Assembly: GCA_046348995.1 (NCBI GenBank)
Contig: JAXMDB010000009.1
Span: forward strand, 62,001-126,000
Length of the DNA stretch: 64,000 bases
Source of the DNA: JANNSX01 sp046348995
GTDB taxonomy: Bacteria; Pseudomonadota; Alphaproteobacteria; Rhizobiales; Hyphomicrobiaceae
Direction of reading: 5' to 3'
Under the pieces are notes generated by a model. That model searched no databases. It saw nothing but the letters and a program-made list of their open reading frames with translations, and was not told the DNA's origin. Position 1 is the stretch's first letter; each line of letters starts with the position of its first letter. A program made the translations under genes and the position numbers. Of the stretch, positions 44,244-52,898 are shown one piece after another.

Positions 44244-45174
44244 GGGCGCGCGGGTCCAGCCAGACGATGAGGAGGTCGGCGATCAGCATGGCGATCGTGA
44301 AGAGGAGGACGGTGACGAGCACGGCGCCTTGCACCACCGGCACGTTGCGAATGTTGGCCGCATCGACGATGAGCTTGCCGATGCCGGGACGCGCGAACAG
44401 GAACTCGATGAAGACCGCGCTCGACAGCAGCGCGCCGAACGCCAGCGCCAGCAGCGTGATCGTCGGCAGAATGGCGATCCGCAAGGCATAGGCGCGGATG
44501 ATCTTGAGCTCCGGCAGGCCGAAGGCCCGCGCCGTGCGCACATGGTTCTCGCTCATCACCTCGAGCATGGACGCCCGCACGATCCGCGACAGATACCCGA
44601 CCCACCCCAAGCCCAGCGCGAAGCTCGGCATGACGAGGTGCAGCGCCTGGTCGCCCCAGTCGCCGGGCTCGCCAGCGCCGATGAAGGGAAGCCAGCCGAG
44701 CTCGATGGAGAACAAGAGGATCAGGTAGACGGCGACGACGAAGGAGGGGATCGAGATCGTGCCGACGCTGATGACGCCGGTGATCTTGTCGACGAGCGAG
44801 TTTCGCCGGATGGCCGAGTAGCAGCCGAGTGGAATGCCGATCAAGGCCGACCAGCCGAGGCCGATGGCGATGAGGAGCAGCGTATAGGGCAGGTTGTCCC
44901 AGATGATCGTCAGGATCGGCCGGTTGCTCCAGAAATCCACGCCGAGATTGCCGTGCAGGATGCGCGCGAAGAAGACGCCGAGCTGCTCGGGTACCGATTT
45001 GTCGAGCATCATCTCTTGCGTGATGCGCGCCTTCATTTCGGCACTCGCCCGCGAGCCCAGCATGATCGTCGCCGGGTCGCCCGGCACGAGCTTTAGCGCC
45101 GTGAACAGCATCACCATCGAGGTGACGCAGATCAGGGCGGCGAGGCCGATGCGCTGGAGGACGTAGAGGAGCAT
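44230..45174 (-). CDS. Peptide-type ABC transporter permease, DppB-like
   Basis: A 314-residue permease. The DppB/OppB features are an N-terminal helix MLLYVLQRIGLAALICVTSM, then VPGDPA, and the EAA-loop ARAFGLPELKIIRAYALRIA. It has six helices. The start at 45174 was chosen because the typical first helix begins there; a start 17 codons upstream is possible. A hairpin repeat separates it from the binding-protein gene. Confidence 0.92.
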   Translation of the reverse strand: MLLYVLQRIGLAALICVTSMVMLFTALKLVPGDPATIMLGSRASAEMKARITQEMMLDKSVPEQLGVFFARILHGNLGVDFWSNRPILTIIWDNLPYTLLLIAIGLGWSALIGIPLGCYSAIRRNSLVDKITGVISVGTISIPSFVVAVYLILLFSIELGWLPFIGAGEPGDWGDQALHLVMPSFALGLGWVGYLSRIVRASMLEVMSENHVRTARAFGLPELKIIRAYALRIAILPTITLLALAFGALLSSAVFIEFLFARPGIGKLIVDAANIRNVPVVQGAVLVTVLLFTIAMLIADLLIVWLDPRARAKL

Positions 45175-45225
45175 GAGCCTTTGTGTCGATCGTCGAAGCC
45201 GTCCGGACGTCGCGGTTGACAGCAC

Positions 45226-45375
45226 TTCCCCCCGTGAGGGGGAAGGCCAAGCGCCTTGGATTTAGACGCGTGAGCGGCTAAGTCCTTAGGCGCTTGGGAT
45301 GGGGGGAGAGAGGCAATCGCAGAATGCTTTGCTTTCGACCCCCCACCCTAGCCCTCCCCCTCAAGGGGGGAGGGG
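45226..45375. repeat. Hairpin-rich repeat B, after the DppA-like gene
   Basis: About 150 bases homologous to 36021-36169: the same CCCCCGTGAGGG start, CCAAGCGCCT and AGGCGCTTGG arms, GGATGGGGGGA block and CCCTCCCCCTCAAGGGGGGA end, with a variable middle. It lies between the stop of a solute-binding-protein gene and the first permease gene, as repeat A does in the other operon. Confidence 0.8.
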
Positions 45376-45414
45376 AACAACCAGCATCACGCGCTGGGCA
45401 GATCGTGTGAAGCA

Positions 45415-46974
45415 CTACCCCTTCTTGAACCGCTCGATCAGGAACTCGCTGCCCGGATCGTAGTCGGGCTTCAAGCCCTCCTTGTAGATCACGTTGACCG
45501 GATCGTGCGTGATCCAGACATACGCCCCGGTGTCCTCCATGATCTCCTGCATGCGGAGGTAGATGTCTTTCCGCTTGGCCTCGTCCTGCTCGGCGAGCCC
45601 CTTGGCCCAGAGATCCTCGAACTCGGGATCGCTCCAGCGCTCCCAGTTCCACACGCCGACCTGGCTCTTGATGAACCACTGCAGACCGTCGGACGGATCG
45701 GGCGAGGTGCGGTAGCGCATCCACCACATCTCGATCGTCTTCCAATCCTCGCCCTTGCTCTCGAGGCCCAGATTCCAGAACGGGCCGGAATCGGTCGGCG
45801 TAATCGTGAGCTTGATGCCGACATCGGCCAAGTTGGCCTGCACGACCTGCGCGGCTGTCAGCCGGTAGGACTCGTTCAGCGTCTTGAGCTCGAGCTCGAG
45901 ATTGCTGACGCCCGCCTCCGCGAGCAGTGCCTTGGCCTCGTCGGGCTTGTAGCTGTACTTGGATTCGGTCCGATGGCCGTTGACGCCGACCGGCGTGATG
46001 CCGTGCGCCTTCTCGGCCGTGCCGCCATAAGCAGCGGCCAGCACTGAGTCGACGTCGATCGCCCGCTGGATGGCCTTACGGACACGGATGTCCTTGAGCT
46101 TGGGGTTCTCGGTGTTGAGCCCGATCCAGGTGAAGAACGGTCCGGGCAAAGTCTCGAGCTTCGAGCCGGCGGGAAGCGCGCCTTTGTAGCGTGCGGCCGT
46201 ATCGGGAAGCACGCCGGTGATGTCGACCTCGCCCGCCTCGAAGGCGAGCTCGGCGGCCTTGGCGTCCTCGATGTTGATGAATTGGATCTCGTCGTAGACG
46301 CCGGGCGTGCCCTTCCAGTCGGGGTTCTTCTTGAAGACCAGCTTCTGCTTGGGCGTCCATTCGGCGATCAGGTAGGGGCCGAGATAGGCCGGCAGCTCGG
46401 TCGTGAACTTCTGATCTTTCAGCTTCTCGACGACGGCCTTCGGCACGATCGAGCCGGTCTCGGCCGAGATGCCCATGAGGAAGGCCGCCGCGAACGGCGT
46501 CTTCTGCACGATGACGCCGGAATACTTGTCCTTGACCTCGACATGGTCGGTGGCCGGGAAGCGGCCGGCCCAATCGGATTTGAGGATGCGCTCGATCGAG
46601 TATTTGACGTCGTCGGCGGTGAGCTCGCCCGCGCCGCCGCTCCACATCAAGCCTTCCTTCAGCTTGAAGGAGATGTGCGTCGGATCATCCTGTTTGACGC
46701 TTTCGACGACCTCGGAGGGCACCCAGCCCCAGGTGCCGTCCTCTTTCCGCACGGGCTCGGCGAGCCGCGGCAGGCAGGCGTAGCAGGCGGTCGTCTCGGC
46801 GCCGCCCACCATGTAGCCCGGATCGAGCACCTGGATGTCCGCCTCCATGCGGACCTTCAGGACGCCATTGACGTCGGCGAGGACCTGCTCGGGCTTGATC
46901 CCGAGGGCGGCGAGGGCTGCGAGGCCCGAGGCGCTTTGCAGAAGCGTGCGGCGACTGACGGTCATGCGACCCAT
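45415..46974 (-). CDS. Peptide-type ABC transporter solute-binding protein (SBP family 5)
   Basis: A 519-residue periplasmic binding protein of the DppA/OppA family. A twin-arginine-like signal SRRTLLQSASGLAALAALG is near residues 6-24. The mature part has ISFKLKEGLMWSGGAGELTA, YSIERIL and the RKAIQRAIDVDSV helix. The ligand may be a peptide or an opine-like compound. GGAGG spaced seven bases before 46974 fixes that start. It follows the CocE-like gene by 129 bases and is followed by repeat B. Confidence 0.92.
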   Translation of the reverse strand: MGRMTVSRRTLLQSASGLAALAALGIKPEQVLADVNGVLKVRMEADIQVLDPGYMVGGAETTACYACLPRLAEPVRKEDGTWGWVPSEVVESVKQDDPTHISFKLKEGLMWSGGAGELTADDVKYSIERILKSDWAGRFPATDHVEVKDKYSGVIVQKTPFAAAFLMGISAETGSIVPKAVVEKLKDQKFTTELPAYLGPYLIAEWTPKQKLVFKKNPDWKGTPGVYDEIQFINIEDAKAAELAFEAGEVDITGVLPDTAARYKGALPAGSKLETLPGPFFTWIGLNTENPKLKDIRVRKAIQRAIDVDSVLAAAYGGTAEKAHGITPVGVNGHRTESKYSYKPDEAKALLAEAGVSNLELELKTLNESYRLTAAQVVQANLADVGIKLTITPTDSGPFWNLGLESKGEDWKTIEMWWMRYRTSPDPSDGLQWFIKSQVGVWNWERWSDPEFEDLWAKGLAEQDEAKRKDIYLRMQEIMEDTGAYVWITHDPVNVIYKEGLKPDYDPGSEFLIERFKKG

Positions 46975-47103
46975 GCGTAGTCCTCCAGGGTTCAACGTTT
47001 CCTCGTCCGGCGGCTTGGCGCCGCCTGTCGTCTCTTGTGTCGCGGGGCAGTCTAGCGACGGGCGCGGCGGCCGTGAAGCCGCTTTCGCCTTCCGATAGTG
47101 CGC

Positions 47104-49149
47104 CTACACGCCATTGCGCTTGAACGACCGTTTGAAAGTGCGTTCGGCGAAAGGTTTGCCGCCATCCCAGGTGCGATGCCAGCCCTCGAGGTGGAAGTGG
47201 GTCTTGTCGGAGGTCATGACGATCTCGCTCTCGGCGCGGGCGTCCCAGCTTCCCCGCTTGAAATGCGTCGAGCAATGGACGCGGGACCGCCCGGAGGAGG
47301 GGTCGTCGCGGATGACGCTGAACTCCTTCGTCTTGGTCAGGCTCACCGCCGTGCCGATGTCGTCGATCACATAGGTGCCGTCGTTGCGGGCGTGGCGGAA
47401 GGTCGTGCGCTCGGTGGCGATGTCGGTGTGGATCTCGCGCGTCTCGCCACCTGGATCCTTGATGGTGATCGGCGCCGAGGGGGCATGCAGCGGCGGCTCG
47501 AAGCGTACTTTCGGCAGCCCCTTGTCGGAGGCGAGCACGGGCAGCTCCAGCATGGAGCCGCTGCCGTCGACGGTGACGGTCGTCATCTCCGGATCGGGCC
47601 AGGTCATCGGAAAGTAGCTCGTCGAGACGGCGATCCGGAGGCGATGGCCCGCCGGCACCGTCTGCGCGATCTCGTCGAGCTCGACCGTGACGTCGTAGCT
47701 CTGCCCCTTCTTCAAGGGCTTCGGCTTCTCGTGGCCCTCGCGATGCGACAGGTTCAGAAGACCGTAAGTGATGCGCTCGACCGCGCCATCCGGGTGGATC
47801 GTGTTGAGCCGCACACAGATGTGGGCCTGCGGCTTGTCGGCGGAGACGCGCAGGCGCACGACCGGTCCGCCGACGATGGTGATCGGCTCATCCAGCACCG
47901 GCCCGTCCCAGCACAGCGAGCCTGCGTCGTCGCTCCGCTGGTCGAGGGCGAGCTCGGGCGCGATTTTGCCGAGCCCGTAGGCGCACCACTCACCGGAAGC
48001 GAGGCCGGTCGTCAGCGGCGAGCAGACCGTGCGCAGATCACTGTTCTTGCGCGACGCCGTGCGCGTCAGCTCGGCACCCGACAGATAGTGCTTCTGCATC
48101 TTCACATTCGGGCTCGGCCATTGATCGAAGCCGATCCAGCGGCCGGGCCGCTCGTCGTGATGGGGCTTCGGCCGGATGCTGTCTTGCGCATAGACCCGCA
48201 GCGCCGGATCGTTCTCGGCGCCATTCTCGATGCCCTTGAGCCAGCGATCCCAGAAGCGCTTCGTCTCCTGCAGGAAGCCGATGGCGGGGCCCGGCACACC
48301 CTGATGCGGATACTTGTGGCCCCAGGGACCGGCGATGCCCTTGGAGGGATGCCCCAAGCCCTCGACGCAGCGGAACACGGCCGTCGTGTAGCCGTCCGCC
48401 CAGCCGGAGGCGTTGAGCACGGGGATGTCGATCTTGGAGTAGTCCTCGATCACCGAGCCGTGCTTCCAGAACGCATCGCGCGTCTGGTGCTCCATCCAGG
48501 TCGCGACCGGGTTCTCCATGTTGTCGATGCGGTGCTTCCACATCCGGCGCCAAGTGCGATCGCCGACGATCTCGGGATCGGGCGGCAGGCCCAAGAGCTG
48601 GAAGAAGTAGCCGCCCCAATCCATCGTGTCGTTGAGCAGGCAGCCGCCCATGAAATGCACGTCGTCGTGGTAGCGGTCGACCGTCGAGCACAGGGACACG
48701 ACGGCCTTGAGGGCGGGCGGCCGGCGGGCCGCGACCTGCAAGCCGTTGAAGCCGCCCCATGAGATGCCGATCATGCCGACGGCGCCGGTACACCACTCCT
48801 GCTTGGCGAGCCAGGCGATGATCTCGAGCGCGTCGTCCTGCTCGCGCTTGACATACTCGTCCTCGACGAGGCCCTCGCTGTCGCCTGACCCTGAGATGTC
48901 GACGCGCGCCGAGCCGTAGCCGTTGGCGGCGTACCAATAGTGGGTGTCGTCGTCGCGCACGCGCGTTCCGTCGCGCCGGCGGTAGGGGATGTATTCGAGG
49001 ATCGCCGGCACGGGCCGCGCCGCGCTATCGCGTGGCAGCAGCAATCGCGCCGCGAGCTTGCGCCCGTCCTGCATCGGAATCCACGCGATCTCGACGTTCT
49101 CGACGGCCGCACGGTAGTCGACCTCGCCCGCCTTGCTCTTGGACTTCAT
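47104..49149 (-). CDS. CocE/NonD family serine hydrolase
   Basis: A 681-residue hydrolase of the X-Pro dipeptidyl-peptidase/cocaine-esterase type. The nucleophile Ser is in GISWGGFNG (about residue 143), with an alpha/beta core, a helical cap and a C-terminal jelly-roll domain (about 400-570, CWDGPVLDEP...). It cleaves esters or amides of bulky acyl groups. No signal peptide, so cytoplasmic. GAGGAAACG precedes the start. It lies upstream of the peptide-type ABC genes on the same strand and may process the imported compound. Confidence 0.87.
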   Translation of the reverse strand: MKSKSKAGEVDYRAAVENVEIAWIPMQDGRKLAARLLLPRDSAARPVPAILEYIPYRRRDGTRVRDDDTHYWYAANGYGSARVDISGSGDSEGLVEDEYVKREQDDALEIIAWLAKQEWCTGAVGMIGISWGGFNGLQVAARRPPALKAVVSLCSTVDRYHDDVHFMGGCLLNDTMDWGGYFFQLLGLPPDPEIVGDRTWRRMWKHRIDNMENPVATWMEHQTRDAFWKHGSVIEDYSKIDIPVLNASGWADGYTTAVFRCVEGLGHPSKGIAGPWGHKYPHQGVPGPAIGFLQETKRFWDRWLKGIENGAENDPALRVYAQDSIRPKPHHDERPGRWIGFDQWPSPNVKMQKHYLSGAELTRTASRKNSDLRTVCSPLTTGLASGEWCAYGLGKIAPELALDQRSDDAGSLCWDGPVLDEPITIVGGPVVRLRVSADKPQAHICVRLNTIHPDGAVERITYGLLNLSHREGHEKPKPLKKGQSYDVTVELDEIAQTVPAGHRLRIAVSTSYFPMTWPDPEMTTVTVDGSGSMLELPVLASDKGLPKVRFEPPLHAPSAPITIKDPGGETREIHTDIATERTTFRHARNDGTYVIDDIGTAVSLTKTKEFSVIRDDPSSGRSRVHCSTHFKRGSWDARAESEIVMTSDKTHFHLEGWHRTWDGGKPFAERTFKRSFKRNGV

Positions 49150-49434
49150 CGTTTCCTCGGCTTGATCTTGTCTGGTGATCCTTGGCCCGAGACGAGGCAA
49201 TCAGCGCCTCCGCCAAGTGTCAATCGAGAGCCGCGGAGGGCAGCCATGTATTTGCCAGGAAAGCACTATGCGCGAAGGCTGAGACCGCCCCCCGAGCCTG
49301 TGTCCTCATTGCGACACTTCCCTCGGCCGATGGGCTATCCCTGCTTACGCCCGGGTTGGCGCCGTCCTATACTCCGGCCCGCCTGCCTCTCGGTTAGGGC
49401 AAGGCTTACGCGTTGGGGTCGTCGAGAGAGGCAC
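49150..49434. other. Gap between the divergent CocE-like and Tae4-like genes
   Basis: About 285 bases holding both promoters. I see no clear promoter motif, repeat or small gene. Confidence 0.4.
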
Positions 49435-50010
49435 ATGGCAGACAAGCTCGAGTTCGCTGCGCTGTGGCGCAATCATCCTCTGAACAATGCGCAACAGGCG
49501 CCCTGCCGCGTTCCTAAGGACTCGCCGTCCGGACTGCTGCGCGGCACGCCGGCCTATCATAACCAGTGCGCCATCCGCATGGGCGTCTGCCTGCACGGGG
49601 CGGGCGTCACGATCGGCCAGATGGGCCGGGTCGCGACCTGCGAGTTCCATCCCAAGGAAGAGATGCACTGCCTCAACGCCCAGCAGACGGCGGACGCCAT
49701 CGGCCGTCTGAACCTGCCCGGAATGAAGCCCGTCGAGAAGATCATCGGGCCCGACGTCGCCAACTTCTACGACAAGATGTTCGGCCGCCGCGGCATCGTC
49801 TTCTTCAAGGACTATTGGAGCCGTACCGTCGAGGTGAGCGGGCCCAACGGCATGGAGTCGGTCAAGGAGAAGGCCCCGACCGGCGATCATATCGACGTCT
49901 GGAACGGCTACCGGACGTCGGCCGCCTGGCTCATGGAGTGGTTCTCCTGGCTCGGCTACTATCACACCTACGGCGCCGCCCGCGAAATCTGGTTCTGGGA
50001 GGTCGAATGA
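49435..50010 (+). CDS. Tae4-like peptidoglycan amidase (T6SS effector family)
   Basis: A 191-residue protein with the marks of the Tae4 NlpC/P60-type amidase family. The catalytic Cys 45 lies in NQCAIRMGVCL and the catalytic His 152 in GDHIDVWNGYR. Between them is GRRGIVFFKDYW, and the protein ends EIWFWEVE, parallel to Tae4 ends. Tae4 enzymes cut the D-Glu-mDAP bond in peptidoglycan stems. It has no signal peptide and no T6SS gene is in the window. GAGAGAGG precedes the start. Its stop overlaps (ATGA) a 76-residue two-helix membrane protein that could be an immunity or delivery partner. Confidence 0.8.
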   Translation: MADKLEFAALWRNHPLNNAQQAPCRVPKDSPSGLLRGTPAYHNQCAIRMGVCLHGAGVTIGQMGRVATCEFHPKEEMHCLNAQQTADAIGRLNLPGMKPVEKIIGPDVANFYDKMFGRRGIVFFKDYWSRTVEVSGPNGMESVKEKAPTGDHIDVWNGYRTSAAWLMEWFSWLGYYHTYGAAREIWFWEVE

Positions 50011-50237
50011 GAGTTTTCTTCGGTGTGATCGGCGCCGTCATCGGCGTCAGCCTCGGCATCTGGTTCTTAGGCGAGCTGGTCGGCACCTGGATCGTCGGTC
50101 AGCAATCGCTGCAGAGCCCCGACGACGCGGCCTCGGCCGATGCGCTGGGCTATCTCGTGACGGTGTTCCTGTCGCTCGTCACCGGCTGGTTCATCGGCTG
50201 GGGGTTCGGCGGCCTGTTTTCCAAGCCGGAGCGCTGA
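50007..50237 (+). CDS. Small two-helix membrane protein coupled to the Tae4-like gene
   Basis: A 76-residue protein with helices near residues 3-30 and 46-70, joined by a polar loop (QQSLQSPDDAASADALG), and a short basic tail SKPER. It overlaps the amidase gene by four bases and so is translated with it. Known Tai4 immunity proteins are longer and periplasmic, so this is not Tai4. It may be an immunity, holin-like or unrelated membrane protein. crcB follows after eight bases. Confidence 0.7.
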   Translation: MRVFFGVIGAVIGVSLGIWFLGELVGTWIVGQQSLQSPDDAASADALGYLVTVFLSLVTGWFIGWGFGGLFSKPER

Positions 50238-50245
50238 GGACGAAT

Positions 50246-50629
50246 GTGAGGCTGCTTCTCCTCACGGCCTTGGGCGGTGGATTGGGCGCTACGCTCCGCC
50301 ATCTGGTTAACGCGGCGGGCCTGCGCTTCCTCGGTCCGAGCTTCCCCTGGTGGACGCTCGCCATCAACGTGTCCGGCTCGCTGCTGATGGGCGCGCTCGC
50401 CGCGCTCTTGATGGCGCGGCCGGCGTCCAGCGATGGCTTGCGCGCTTTCCTTGCGACCGGCATCCTCGGCGGCTATACGACCTTCTCGGCGTTCTCGCTC
50501 GATTTCGCGAGCCTCGTCGAGAGACGGTCGATCGGCAGCGCCATGCTATATGTGGGTGGCTCCGTCGGCCTATCGCTCGCCGCTGTCTTCTTGGGTCTCT
50601 GGCTCGGGCGGCAGTGGACGGCGGCCTGA
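50246..50629 (+). CDS. crcB: Fluoride ion channel CrcB/Fluc
   Basis: A 127-residue, four-helix protein. The conserved GATLRH near residue 15, AINVSGSLLMG (residues 35-45) and GGYTTFSAFS (residues 74-83, with the Phe-box lining the pore) identify the dual-topology fluoride exporter, which works as a dimer. The start is GTG at 50246. No fluoride riboswitch is possible in the eight-base gap before it. A second crcB gene is not present. Fluoride released by the dehalogenase at 30740 would be one natural substrate. Confidence 0.93.
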   Translation: MRLLLLTALGGGLGATLRHLVNAAGLRFLGPSFPWWTLAINVSGSLLMGALAALLMARPASSDGLRAFLATGILGGYTTFSAFSLDFASLVERRSIGSAMLYVGGSVGLSLAAVFLGLWLGRQWTAA

Positions 50630-50654
50630 CGCCACCCGCACCGAGGACTTTGCT

Positions 50655-51821
50655 TTGGACGGACGAAAGAGACAGGGCCGCGGCCGCGGCTCGAGCGCGC
50701 GTAGCGAGCGCACGCGACACGAGAGGCCCGGCCGGCCGAGGCCGCATCGGGTATCTCGTCCGGAGCCTGCGGCGGCGCCAAAGCCCGTGAAGCGCGCAAC
50801 GGCAGAGCCCGCCGGTCAACAGTCCCTCGGCGTGCAGAAGGCGACGGTGACTGCCGACGAGACCGGTATGCGCATCGACCGGTTTCTGGAGGTGCGGTTT
50901 CCGAAGCTCGCCTATGCCCGCATTCAGCGCCTCATCCGCAAAGGCGAGCTCAGAGTCGACGGCAAGCGCGTCAAGTCGGACACGCGGCTCGAGGCCGGGC
51001 AGACCGTCCGCATTCCGCCGCTTCGCATCGAGGCGCCGCCGACCGCCGATGCCGTCCGCGAGGGCAAGACGCGGGCGACGCTCAAATCGATGACGCTGTA
51101 CGAGGACGACGACGTTCTGGTGCTGGACAAGCCGATGGGGCTCGCCGTGCAGGGCGGCTCGGGGACGACGCGGCATGTCGACGGGTTGCTCGCCGAGGCG
51201 GGACTGATCGACGGGCAGCGCATGCGGCTCGTGCACCGGCTCGACAAGGACACCTCCGGCTGCCTCGTCATCGCCAAGACGCGCTTCGCCGCCGAGCAGC
51301 TCGGCCGGACGTTCCGCACCCGCTCGGCGCGCAAGATCTATTGGGCGATCGTCGCCGGCGTGCCGCGGGTCTACCAAGGCCGCATCTCGACCTTTCTCGC
51401 CCGCGACACGAAGGCGGAGGCCGCCGGCGAAGCCAAGATGCGCATCGCCGAGCACGGCGAGGAGGGGGCGAGCCACGCGCTCACCTACTACGCCGTCGTC
51501 GAGAAGGCGGCGCGGATCGCCGCCTGGGTGTCGCTGAAGCCCGTGACCGGGCGTACGCATCAATTGCGGGTCCACATGGCCCATCTCGGCCATCCCATAC
51601 TCGGCGACGAGAAGTACTTCGACCGCAACGACTGGGAGATGCCGCCGGGTCTGCAGAACAAGCTGCATCTCTTGGCGCGGCGCATCGTGTTCCCGCATCC
51701 GCGCACCGGCAAGCCCGTCGATGTGACGGCGCCGTTGCCCAAGCACATGGCGCAGAGCTTCGCCGTGCTCGGCTTCGATCTCGATCGTGTCGATCCGATC
51801 GAGGATGCGCCGGAGGAGTGA
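50655..51821 (+). CDS. 23S rRNA pseudouridine synthase, RluC-like (RluA family)
   Basis: A 388-residue protein. A basic, disordered tail (residues 1-60, many Arg) precedes an S4 domain (about 75-125) and the RluA catalytic domain with HRLDKDTSGCLVIA, in which Asp is the nucleophile. The later motif is KPVTGRTHQLRVHMAHLGHP. It resembles RluC, which modifies three uridines of 23S rRNA. The start TTG at 50655 is preceded by GAGGAC; the frame is open further upstream but overlaps crcB. It is 25 bases after crcB. Confidence 0.88.
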   Translation: MDGRKRQGRGRGSSARSERTRHERPGRPRPHRVSRPEPAAAPKPVKRATAEPAGQQSLGVQKATVTADETGMRIDRFLEVRFPKLAYARIQRLIRKGELRVDGKRVKSDTRLEAGQTVRIPPLRIEAPPTADAVREGKTRATLKSMTLYEDDDVLVLDKPMGLAVQGGSGTTRHVDGLLAEAGLIDGQRMRLVHRLDKDTSGCLVIAKTRFAAEQLGRTFRTRSARKIYWAIVAGVPRVYQGRISTFLARDTKAEAAGEAKMRIAEHGEEGASHALTYYAVVEKAARIAAWVSLKPVTGRTHQLRVHMAHLGHPILGDEKYFDRNDWEMPPGLQNKLHLLARRIVFPHPRTGKPVDVTAPLPKHMAQSFAVLGFDLDRVDPIEDAPEE

Positions 51822-51915
51822 GCGGCGCGGTCGTGTTGGCAGAGACGCGGACCCGAGGGGGGCGCGGAGCACTGCGGAACCCTTTCGTCAGGCGCACGCC
51901 GTGAGCGTGCCTTTC

Positions 51916-52003
51916 GTAGGGCGGACTGAGCCTTCGCGAAGTCCGCCGCCGCATCGTCGCTGCGCGATACGGCGGGCTTCGCCTACGGCTCAACCCGCCC
52001 TAC
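51916..52003. repeat. GTAGGGCGG palindromic repeat
   Basis: Outer arms GTAGGGCGGACTGAGCC and GGCTCAACCCGCCCTAC match but for two bases, enclosing about 54 bases. A partial copy is at 22203. It begins the repeat-rich gap after the RluC-like gene. Confidence 0.75.
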
Positions 52004-52155
52004 GGCCTTGATCCACACGGCGCGAGAGTGACGAGGTGGCGAGGGGTAGCGATATGCCTTGTGGCATCTTCTCACCCTGCATGCTTCCCGTACGCTTGCG
52101 CACCGGGGAGAAGAGCGCCGATGCGCATCTCGAACGAAAGGTCAGCCGTGACATT

Positions 52156-52226
52156 GGGCGAGCTGCCGCTCGCCCCTACGGCACGGTGGATTTGGCGAGT
52201 CCGTAGGGGCGACCGGCAGGTCGCCC
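52156..52226. repeat. Pair of GGGCGA hairpins
   Basis: Hairpin GGGCGA...TCGCCC (52156-52175) and hairpin GGGGCGACC...GGTCGCCC (to 52226) are joined so that the CCCCTACGG and CCGTAGGGG flanks also pair. The unit is the same family as 29769-29845. Confidence 0.7.
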
Positions 52227-52267
52227 ATTGTGGCAATGATCTCCTTTGTGGCTTCCCCTCACCCTTC

Positions 52268-52299
52268 CCTCTCCCCGTACGATTCGCTACAGGGAGAGG
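52268..52299. repeat. CCTCTCCC palindromic repeat
   Basis: Arms CCTCTCCC and GGGAGAGG around CGTACGATTCGCTACA-type centre; same family and size as the copy at 28195-28226. Confidence 0.7.
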
Positions 52300-52349
52300 A
52301 GGATGGAGCGGTGCTCTCCTTGTGTCAGGGACGCACGCCGCCTCCGCCG

Positions 52350-52425
52350 GAGGGGCGACCGGCGGTCGCCCCTCTTCGTTCCTCCATCGCGGCGCCAAGA
52401 GGGGCGAGCGCCGCTCGCCCCTACG
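52350..52425. repeat. Pair of GAGGGGCGA hairpins
   Basis: GGGGCGACCGGCGGTCGCCCC and GGGGCGAGCGC...GCTCGCCCC hairpins about 30 bases apart. They belong to the family at 29769 and 52156. Confidence 0.65.
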
Positions 52426-52831
52426 GGATAGCGCCGTGTTCACCATATCCAAGATAATCGAAGCCAAAGTTATCCCCGCTCCCAAGCACGGCCTCATACT
52501 CACCTCAGCCCTGCCGCCAAGGGACCGGAACGAGCGCTGGTGAGACGGTGGCAGGGAGCGTCGTGGGTGCCGGACATAAGCTATCCGGCGCTGACCTGCC
52601 GCTTGCGATGGGGAGAACCTGACGCAGGCTACTCTCGCGGCGGATGTCCGCGAGCGGTTCTCGGCAACGAGGGCCACGGCGGCAAGCGAAGCCCACGATG
52701 ACGGCGGAGTGGTTCCGGCCACATCCGACTGACACTAGACATGGGCCGGCCACTCCGTCCCCTTGGACTTTTCCCATACTCTCGGGTCGGTTCGACCGCG
52801 GAGAGGGCGGAGCGTTGGCTGTGAAAGAAGG

Positions 52832-52898
52832 GAATAGGGAGTTGTTTTGGTGCAGACAGCCAGCGAACTCGGGGGTCCCTATTCGCAACTCCCCATTC
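52832..52898. repeat. GAATAGGGAGTTG inverted repeat
   Basis: Arms GAATAGGGAGTTG and CAACTCCCCATTC (one mismatch) enclose 41 bases. It is a different family from the neighbouring repeats and lies about 60 bases before the HAD gene. Confidence 0.6.

Noticed and set aside
50238..50245. Fluoride riboswitch before crcB
   Set aside because: Only eight bases separate crcB from the preceding gene, so there is no room for the aptamer.
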